Part shown: piece after piece, positions 1-4,690 of the stretch
Layout: each line of letters starts with the position of its first letter
Numbering within the stretch: position 1 is the stretch's first letter
NCBI GenBank assembly: GCA_011523485.1
Contig: WTGR01000346.1
Location: forward strand, 1-5,539
Length of the DNA stretch: 5,539 bases
Origin: Acidobacteriota bacterium
GTDB taxonomy: Bacteria; Acidobacteriota; Vicinamibacteria; Vicinamibacterales; UBA8438
Direction: 5' to 3'
The notes under the pieces: model-generated
Told to the model about the DNA's origin: nothing
The model's input: only the letters and a program-made list of their open reading frames with translations
The model's database searches: none
Position numbers and translations under genes: made by a program

Positions 1-923
1 ACATGCTGATCCCGCTCTCGTCGATCATGTTCCCCCACATCTCCATCTTCTGCCTCACCGCGCGGCGGATGGGGCAGTTCCGCAAGACCGTCGTCTTCTA
101 TCCGCTGTGCATCCTCGCGATCTGGCTGCCGTGCACGTTCCTCGGTCTCGCCGCCAACGCGATGACCGACGTGCCGGGCATCGAGTCGAAGATCGAGGCG
201 CGGGCCACCCTCGCCGCCGAGCGCGAGTCGCTGTCTCCGGCGGAGACGGCGGACCTGCAGCGCGCCGCGGCCGGAGACGACGTCATCATCCTGATGCTGG
301 AGCACTACGCGCCGCTCTGGCTCGCGGGACTGCTCGGCGCCGGCATCATGGCCGCGGTGATGGCCAGCGACTCGCAGATCCTGGCGCTTTCCACGATGTT
401 CACGGAGGACGTGTTCGCCTGGTACGGCGGGAAGACCCGGTTCGGACCGGCGGTGCAGGTGCAGACGGGGAGGCTGTTCGTCGTTCTGATTGCCCTCGTG
501 GCCTACGTCATCGCGCTGCAGGCGCCGCCCGGCATCTTCGGGATCGCCGTGCAGTACGCGTTCTCGGGATTCACCACGCTGCTGCCGCTGCTCGTGGCGG
601 CGCTGTTCTGGCGCGGAAGCACGAAGTGGGGGGCGCTGGCGGTGGTCGCCTGGACGGCCGCGACGATGACCGCGATTGCGATCCTGCAGGCCGTCGTGCC
701 GGCCCCGCCGCCGGGGACCCTCGTGCCGGTCTGGACGGTCGCCGGCGTCGATGTCGTGACCCGCACGCCGGGCGGCACCGCCGTCCTCGGCTACATGCCC
801 GTGCTGCCGATGCTGATCGGGTCGTCGCTGCTCATGATCGTGGTGTCGTGGTCGACCCCGAAGCCGGCCGCGGCGACGCTGGACCGCTACTTCCCGGACG
901 GGTCGCCGTCGCCGCGGCCCTGA
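1..923 (+). CDS. Sodium:solute symporter (SSS family), C-terminal part, 5' truncated
   Basis: This is an inner-membrane secondary transporter that would couple solute uptake to a sodium gradient. Only the last 306 or so residues are present. Family members usually exceed 450 residues, and the first ATG at 3 lies inside the protein, so the true start is upstream of the window. The best family signature is the helix with AAVMASDSQ (visible residues 117-125) followed by STMFTED, which corresponds to the conserved AAVMSTxxxQ...TED helix of PutP/PanF-type symporters. Other hydrophobic segments lie near residues 34-53, 157-173, 178-203, 210-232 and 266-283. A polar, charged loop of about 45 residues (54-98) separates the first two visible helices. 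The stop is TGA at 921-923, and the next gene begins 16 bases later. The substrate cannot be read from the sequence; the family carries proline, pantothenate, monocarboxylates, sugars and others. The family call is firm and the substrate is unknown. Confidence 0.9.
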   Translation, partial: MLIPLSSIMFPHISIFCLTARRMGQFRKTVVFYPLCILAIWLPCTFLGLAANAMTDVPGIESKIEARATLAAERESLSPAETADLQRAAAGDDVIILMLEHYAPLWLAGLLGAGIMAAVMASDSQILALSTMFTEDVFAWYGGKTRFGPAVQVQTGRLFVVLIALVAYVIALQAPPGIFGIAVQYAFSGFTTLLPLLVAALFWRGSTKWGALAVVAWTAATMTAIAILQAVVPAPPPGTLVPVWTVAGVDVVTRTPGGTAVLGYMPVLPMLIGSSLLMIVVSWSTPKPAAATLDRYFPDGSPSPRP

Positions 924-939
924 CGCGCCGGCGACACCG

Positions 940-2298
940 ATGCGCTACGTGGATGCGGTCGGCGCCTGGTGCGCGCTGGGCTACGCCGCGCTCGCCTTCG
1001 CGGCGCGGCAACCGGGCGAACCCGACCTGGCGACGTTCTTCGTCCTCGTCGCCTGGACCGGCCTGCCGGTCTTCGGCCTCTACCTGTACTTCCGCCGCCG
1101 CGGGGAGCCGTTCCCGGTCAGCCGGCTGATCTTCTGGGCGGTCGTCTTCCGGATCTGCGGCCTGGCCGGCGGGCCGTTCTACGAGGACGACTTCTACCGC
1201 TACCTGTGGGACGCCCACCGCTTCGCGACGACCGGCACGCCCTACGGCGCGGCGCCCGAGGAGTTCTTCGTCGACCCGGGCGTTCCCGTGCCGTTTCAGG
1301 GCGTGCTCGACGGGATCAACTACCCGGAGCTGCCGACCATCTACGGTCCGACCACGCAGCTCGTGTTCCTGTTCGGCTACGGGCTCCAGCCGGCGAGCGT
1401 CACGGCGCTGCAGGCCGTCCTGATCGCGGTCGATCTCGCGACGGTTGCCCTGCTGCTGCGCCTGACGTCCCCCGCCAACGTCCTGCTGTATGCCTGGTGT
1501 CCGCTCGTCGTCAAGGAGATCGCCTTCACGGCGCACCCGGACGGCGCCGGGGTCTGCCTGCTGCTCGCCGCCATCGTCCTGTCGCGAAACCGCCGCTGGC
1601 CGGGCGCCGCCGTCTGCCTGGGCCTGGCCGCCGGGGCCAAGACCTTCGGGCTGGTGCTGGCGCCGCTGGTGCTGGCCGGGGCGCGCGTCAGGCACTGGCT
1701 CGTCTTCGGAGTCACGCTGGCGGCGCTCTACGGTCCGTTCGCGCTGCTCGGCGGGACCGACCTCGCGTCGTTGCAGGTCTTCGCGCGGGACTGGGAGTTC
1801 AACTCCGCGCTGTACGGGCTGCTCGCGACCGTGGCGCCCCGGTTCGAGGCCCGGCTCGTGCTCGGGTTCGCGTTCGCCGCGTTCTGGTGCTATTATTTAT
1901 GGTACACACGAAGAGGCGCTCACGGCATTCCGCGCGGGGATTGGGTGTTCGGCGCGCTGCTGGCGTCGTCGCCGGTGATCAATCCGTGGTACCTGCTATG
2001 GTTGCTGCCCTTCGCGGCCGTCTATCCCAGCGTCTGGGCCTGGACGGCCTCGGTCGCCCTCCTGCTGAGCTACGTCACCGGACTCAACCTGCAGGACTAC
2101 CAGATGCATCCGTACGCCCAGCCCCTGTGGGCGCGCTGGCTGCAGTTCGGTCTCGTTCTGGCGGGTCTCGGCTACGACCTGACGCGACGCCGCGGTGGCG
2201 TTGGAAGTCTTGCCGGGGCGCAACGCCGGTGGCGCGGACTCCCGGCCGGACGAAGGCCGCCCGGTGCCGGCGGTCCCGTCGATGCCGCACGTGGGTGA
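940..2298 (+). CDS. Multi-pass GT-C glycosyltransferase, DUF2029/GT87-like (probable polyprenyl-phosphate-sugar-dependent)
   Basis: This 452-residue integral membrane protein has about ten hydrophobic segments. The family motifs appear in order: EDDFYRYLWDAHRF (82-95), the acidic motif of the first outer loop expected to serve catalysis in GT-C enzymes; NYPELPTIYGP (127-137); a KE...HPDG stretch (192-202); and SPVINPWYLLWLLPF (344-358). GT-C enzymes take sugar from a polyprenyl-phosphate donor and add it to a lipid or glycan acceptor outside the cytoplasm. Bacterial proteins with this pattern are often annotated as PIG-M-like mannosyltransferases, but the sugar is not shown here. The last 35 or so residues (418-452) are rich in Gly, Arg, Ala and Pro and look unconserved. 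The ATG at 940 has only a weak upstream purine stretch, and the N-terminal hydrophobic segment begins soon after it. The stop overlaps a possible GTG start of the following GT2 gene, which suggests the two are translated together. Confidence 0.85.
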   Translation: MRYVDAVGAWCALGYAALAFAARQPGEPDLATFFVLVAWTGLPVFGLYLYFRRRGEPFPVSRLIFWAVVFRICGLAGGPFYEDDFYRYLWDAHRFATTGTPYGAAPEEFFVDPGVPVPFQGVLDGINYPELPTIYGPTTQLVFLFGYGLQPASVTALQAVLIAVDLATVALLLRLTSPANVLLYAWCPLVVKEIAFTAHPDGAGVCLLLAAIVLSRNRRWPGAAVCLGLAAGAKTFGLVLAPLVLAGARVRHWLVFGVTLAALYGPFALLGGTDLASLQVFARDWEFNSALYGLLATVAPRFEARLVLGFAFAAFWCYYLWYTRRGAHGIPRGDWVFGALLASSPVINPWYLLWLLPFAAVYPSVWAWTASVALLLSYVTGLNLQDYQMHPYAQPLWARWLQFGLVLAGLGYDLTRRRGGVGSLAGAQRRWRGLPAGRRPPGAGGPVDAARG

Positions 2299-2306
2299 CC
2301 GAAACC

Positions 2307-3035
2307 ATGTACGAGGGGTTGACTGTCGGAGCGGTGATTCCGGCGCGCGACGAGGCGGAGAACATCGGCGAGGTGGTCGGTGGCCTGCTGGCGCTGCGGA
2401 CGGCGGCCGGACAGCGTGTCGTAGATGACATCGTCGTGTGCGACAACGGCTCCGCCGACGCCACCGCGGAGCGGGCGCGCGCGGCGGGGGCGCGCGTGGC
2501 CGTCGAGCAGACGCCCGGTTACGGTCGCGCGTGTCTGACCGCTCTCGCCGCGCTCCGCCCGGTGGACGTGATCCTGTTCGTGGACGGCGATCGGTCGTGC
2601 GACCTGCGGCAGACGCTCGACCTCTTGCGCGCGACGGCGGACGGGGCCGACCTGGTGATCGGTTCGCGCGTCCTGGGCCGCATGGAGCCGGGGGCCCTGT
2701 CGCCGCCGCAGATTGCGGGCAACCGGGTGGCGTCGCTCCTGATCCGCCTGCTCTGGGGCCACCGGGTGACCGATCTCGGTCCCTTCCGGGCCATCCGCGC
2801 GGATGCGCTGCGCCGGCTCGACATGCGCGACACGGCCTACGGCTGGACGGTGGAGATGCAGATCAAGGCGATCCGGATGCGGATGCGGATCGTCGAGACG
2901 CCGGTGGATTCTCGGCGGCGGCGCTTCGGCCGGTCGAAGGTCGGCGGAACGGTGAGGGGCGTCGTCGGGGCCAGCATCGGGATTCTCGGGATGATCGTCC
3001 GGCTCCGCACCCGTCGCGCGACGCCGGAGCCATGA
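2307..3035 (+). CDS. Family 2 (GT-A) glycosyltransferase, polyprenyl-phosphate sugar synthase-like
   Basis: This 242-residue protein is the usual size for short, single-domain GT2 enzymes of the dolichyl-phosphate mannose/glucose synthase type. The nucleotide-sugar fold opens with VGAVIPARDEAENI (7-20), followed by DDIVVCDNGSADAT (40-53), PGYGRA (70-75) and the DxD-type metal site FVDGD (91-95). The second half carries GSRVLGRMEPGALSPPQ (119-135), the strongly conserved-looking TDLGPFRAIR (155-164), YGWTVEMQIKA (178-188) and FGRSKVGGT (207-215). These match a bacterial subgroup that I associate with sugar transfer to polyprenyl phosphate on the cytoplasmic side. A hydrophobic stretch at 217-232 could touch the membrane. 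Two starts are possible: ATG 2307, chosen here because it directly precedes the first conserved strand, and GTG 2295, which overlaps the upstream TGA as GTGA and would add four residues. Neither has a strong Shine-Dalgarno sequence. The GT-C gene just upstream is the likely user of the product. Donor sugar is unproven. Confidence 0.88.
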   Translation: MYEGLTVGAVIPARDEAENIGEVVGGLLALRTAAGQRVVDDIVVCDNGSADATAERARAAGARVAVEQTPGYGRACLTALAALRPVDVILFVDGDRSCDLRQTLDLLRATADGADLVIGSRVLGRMEPGALSPPQIAGNRVASLLIRLLWGHRVTDLGPFRAIRADALRRLDMRDTAYGWTVEMQIKAIRMRMRIVETPVDSRRRRFGRSKVGGTVRGVVGASIGILGMIVRLRTRRATPEP

Positions 3036-3084
3036 CCGCCGCTTCGTCGAGAGTGGTCTCCTGGTTCTTCGCAGTTTACGTGCA

Positions 3085-3093
3085 TGGCATAAT
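3085..3093 (+). promoter_or_regulatory. Candidate extended -10 promoter element ahead of the DUF547 gene
   Basis: TGGCATAAT combines a TGn extension with CATAAT, five of six matches to the sigma-70 -10 consensus, inside a locally AT-richer stretch of an otherwise GC-rich region. No good -35 box lies 16-18 bases upstream; TTCGCA at 3068-3073 matches four of six positions but sits only 14 bases away. Extended -10 promoters can work without a strong -35. It lies between the GT2 stop (3035) and the DUF547 start (3206) and would give a leader of roughly 100 bases. Promoter preferences of this host are unknown, so the call is tentative. Confidence 0.35.
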
Positions 3094-3192
3094 GCGGTGG
3101 CGAGGTGGTCGATTCTCGCGATGTAGTTCGACTCGCGGCAGGGAGGCGACAGGAATGGTGTGGGAGACGGTTCCCCGGGCGCAGGACCAAAC

Positions 3193-3198
3193 AGGAAG
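3193..3198 (+). promoter_or_regulatory. Ribosome binding site favouring the 3206 start
   Basis: AGGAAG lies seven bases before the ATG at 3206, good Shine-Dalgarno spacing. A rival site, GGGAGG at 3141-3146, lies eight bases before an in-frame ATG at 3155. The 3206 start is preferred because it places the hydrophobic core of the signal peptide at about residue 19, whereas the 3155 start pushes it to about residue 36. Confidence 0.55.
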
Positions 3199-3205
3199 AG
3201 CGATC

Positions 3206-4075
3206 ATGCAGGCATTCGGGGCACGGAAGGCAACGGTGCCGGCGCGTCGTCGTCGGGACATCGTCATCGGGCTGCTGGGCGCGACGCTGATCGCCGCCGC
3301 CTGCGGCGCGCCGGAACCGGAAGAGATTGCGGGTTGGGACGCCAGCGACGAATCCAGCGCCGAGCGCATCGATCACTCCGCCTGGCAGGACCTGTTGAAC
3401 GCCTATATCGCCCCCGACGAGGCGGGCGTGAATCTGGTCGACTACGAGGCGCTGCAGGGCAATGCCGGGGACGCCGCGAAGCTGGCCGGCTATCTCGACT
3501 ACCTGCAGGGGCTCGATCCCCGCGACTACAACCGCGCGGAGCAGATGGCCTACTGGATCAACTTCTACAACGCGCTGACGGTCAAGGTGGTGCTGGACGC
3601 CTATCCGGTGGACACGATTCGGGACATCCACGAGGGCGTGGTGCCCTACACCGGTCCGTGGGACGACGTGCACGCCAACGTCGCCGGCGAGGACCTGACG
3701 CTGAACCACATGGAGCACGGCATCCTGCGTCCCATCTGGCAGGACGAGCGGATTCACTACGCGGTCAACTGCGCGGCCTACGGTTGCCCGCATCTGCTCG
3801 ACACGGCGTTCACCGCCGCCAACACCGAGGAGCTGCTCGACGCCGGCGCGCGGGACTACGTGAACAACCCGCGGGGCGTGGATGTCGTCGACGAGGACTT
3901 CATCGTCATCTCGAGCATCTACGACTGGTACGCCGAGGATTTCGGAAACACCGAGGAAACGGTGATGGAGCACCTGATCGAGCACGCCGAGGACGATCTG
4001 GCATCGTTCGTCGAGGGCTTCGAGGGCTTCATCGAGTACGACTACGACTGGAGCCTGAACCGGCAGGGGCGCTGA
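3206..4075 (+). CDS. DUF547-domain protein, predicted lipoprotein
   Basis: This is a 289-residue exported protein of unknown function. The N-terminus has a basic region (R14-R17), a hydrophobic core (19-32) and Cys33 after AAA, a permissive lipobox, so it is probably lipid-anchored. The RR-x-IV pattern before the core also resembles a weak twin-arginine signal. The DUF547 domain covers roughly 55-250: YWINFYNALT (116-125), PVDTIRDI (134-141), LTLNHMEHGILRP (164-176), IHYAVNCAAYGCP (183-195) and FIVISSIYDWYAEDFG (232-247). The invariant-looking Cys/His/Asn residues invite an enzymatic reading, but no reaction is established to my knowledge. The protein is rich in Asp and Glu, and its tail ends in an acidic-aromatic stretch after a nine-base tandem duplication at 4013-4030. 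In-frame starts at 3032 (ATGA overlap with the GT2 stop) and 3155 are alternatives. Two more exported proteins follow on the same strand. Confidence 0.85.
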   Translation: MQAFGARKATVPARRRRDIVIGLLGATLIAAACGAPEPEEIAGWDASDESSAERIDHSAWQDLLNAYIAPDEAGVNLVDYEALQGNAGDAAKLAGYLDYLQGLDPRDYNRAEQMAYWINFYNALTVKVVLDAYPVDTIRDIHEGVVPYTGPWDDVHANVAGEDLTLNHMEHGILRPIWQDERIHYAVNCAAYGCPHLLDTAFTAANTEELLDAGARDYVNNPRGVDVVDEDFIVISSIYDWYAEDFGNTEETVMEHLIEHAEDDLASFVEGFEGFIEYDYDWSLNRQGR

Positions 4076-4090
4076 TCCGGACCGCGTGCC

Positions 4091-4106
4091 CGCCGCCGTG
4101 GCGGCG
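4091..4106 (+). terminator. GC-rich inverted repeat after the DUF547 gene (weak terminator candidate)
   Basis: CGCCGCC-GT-GGCGGCG is a perfect inverted repeat of seven base pairs beginning 16 bases after the DUF547 stop; a real hairpin would keep six pairs and a four-base loop. No run of T follows, so intrinsic termination is doubtful. It may instead stabilise an mRNA 3' end, or it may be chance in GC-rich DNA. The rest of the 4076-4194 gap shows no promoter I would defend. Confidence 0.25.
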
Positions 4107-4180
4107 CAGCGGATGTCGGCTCCCGCGGAGCAGGACGAGACCACCGTCGATCACCTGGAATCGACCGACACCGACGACCG

Positions 4181-4187
4181 AGGGAGG
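4181..4187 (+). promoter_or_regulatory. Strong Shine-Dalgarno that selects the ATG at 4195
   Basis: AGGGAGG ends seven bases before the ATG at 4195. Another in-frame ATG at 4189 lies only one base beyond the purine run, too close for normal initiation. The second ATG is therefore taken as the start, and the protein begins MKRVLF rather than MKMKRVLF. Confidence 0.7.
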
Positions 4188-4194
4188 AATGAAA

Positions 4195-4554
4195 ATGAAG
4201 CGAGTCCTGTTCGTTGGCGTGCTGTTCGCCGCCGGTATCCTGCTGCTTCACGGCTGGGCGGAGGCATCCGGCTCCATCGGCGCCGGCGCGGGCAAGGTGA
4301 GCCCGCGCGCCGCGTACTCGCAGGGCAAGGCCCTTACGTTCGACACGCTCGTCTGCAACGGCTGTCCCGTGCAGCGGCTCGACCGCAACCGGGCCGAGAC
4401 CCTGCGGTCCGACCTCGAGACGGCGCATGCGGCCGGCGACGCCACCGCGGAGGTCACGGCGCTGTGCGGGGGAGCGGCGGTGCAGGGCGACGAGTGCACG
4501 CTCAGGCTGGAGCTGGTGTACTACTTCCTGACCCGCCGCTACAAGCTCTCGTGA
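4195..4554 (+). CDS. Small exported four-cysteine protein with CxxCP motif, function unknown
   Basis: This 119-residue protein belongs to no family I can name with confidence. It begins with a clear Sec signal peptide: MKR, a hydrophobic core (4-18) and an AEA cleavage motif at 22-24, leaving a mature protein of about 95 residues. The mature part contains AYSQGKALTFDTLVCNGCP (40-58), a charged helical-looking stretch (61-80), Cys91 and Cys101, and a C-terminal LVYYFLTRRYKLS (107-119). Cys54 and Cys57 form CxxC followed by Pro, not His, so a covalent haem c site is absent, although the YxxGKxxF...CxxC arrangement recalls the opening of a small cytochrome c. The four cysteines could form two disulfides, bind a metal, or act as a redox pair in the periplasm. 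The gene sits between a DUF547 lipoprotein gene and an outer-membrane-type gene, with a strong ribosome binding site of its own. The coding call is good; the function is open. Confidence 0.75.
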   Translation: MKRVLFVGVLFAAGILLLHGWAEASGSIGAGAGKVSPRAAYSQGKALTFDTLVCNGCPVQRLDRNRAETLRSDLETAHAAGDATAEVTALCGGAAVQGDECTLRLELVYYFLTRRYKLS

Positions 4555-4690
4555 CCGGTGGAGACCGGCTTCAAGGCGAGAGAGCCAGCTTCTGAACGCA
4601 GTGCACCGGGCTCTCCCCGATCGGTAGAGACCCGGCTGCAGGGGCCAGCTTCCGTATAGCGACTGCACTGAACGGGGGAATCGACAGCTC
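4555..4690 (+). repeat. Intergenic region with imperfect tandem duplication and small hairpins
   Basis: The gap before the barrel gene holds two related units about 60-66 bases apart. CGGTGGAGACCGGCT at 4556-4570 recurs with one substitution and one inserted C at 4622-4637. GCCAGCTTC at 4584-4592 recurs exactly at 4644-4652. TGCAC at 4602-4606 has a counterpart at 4664-4668. Unit one contains the hairpin CCGGT-GGAG-ACCGG (4555-4568), directly after the upstream stop, and a longer stem pairing GAGAGCC (4580-4586) with GGCTCTC (4609-4615). CAGTGCA (4599-4605) in unit one is complementary to TGCACTG (4664-4670) in unit two, so the two could pair as alternatives. TATAGC at 4655-4660 is a weak -10-like element with no good -35. 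GGGGGA (4674-4679) is the likely ribosome binding site for 4691. No known riboswitch class was recognised, and no T tract follows the stems. Confidence 0.5.

Noticed and set aside
832..1695. Open frame on the - strand (287 codons) across the symporter and GT-C boundary
   Set aside because: The translation is Gln/Arg/Asp-rich without hydrophobic segments or motifs and opposes two well-supported genes. It is a product of high GC at third codon positions.
969..2306. The + strand frame upstream of the GT2 start, as an N-terminal extension
   Set aside because: It overlaps the GT-C gene throughout and is Arg/Ala/Gly-rich with no motifs. The GT2 family signature begins only after Met 2307, and the remaining 242 residues are the normal family length.
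2438..3031. Extension of the DUF547 frame back to 2438
   Set aside because: This part overlaps the GT2 gene out of frame and reads as Arg-rich filler. The true protein starts at 3206 or at most 3032.
4013..4030. Nine-base tandem duplication GAGGGCTTC as a functional repeat
   Set aside because: Two copies only, in frame within the acidic tail of the DUF547 protein; most simply a small local duplication.
2837..4144. Long open frame on the - strand (435 codons) opposite the DUF547 gene
   Set aside because: It lies antisense to a gene with clear domain motifs. Its protein has no recognisable motif and has the Arg/Val/Gly-rich make-up of a shadow frame in GC-rich DNA.
4354..4368. Covalent haem c attachment site
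   Set aside because: The fifth position is Pro rather than His, so the CxxCH requirement is not met.
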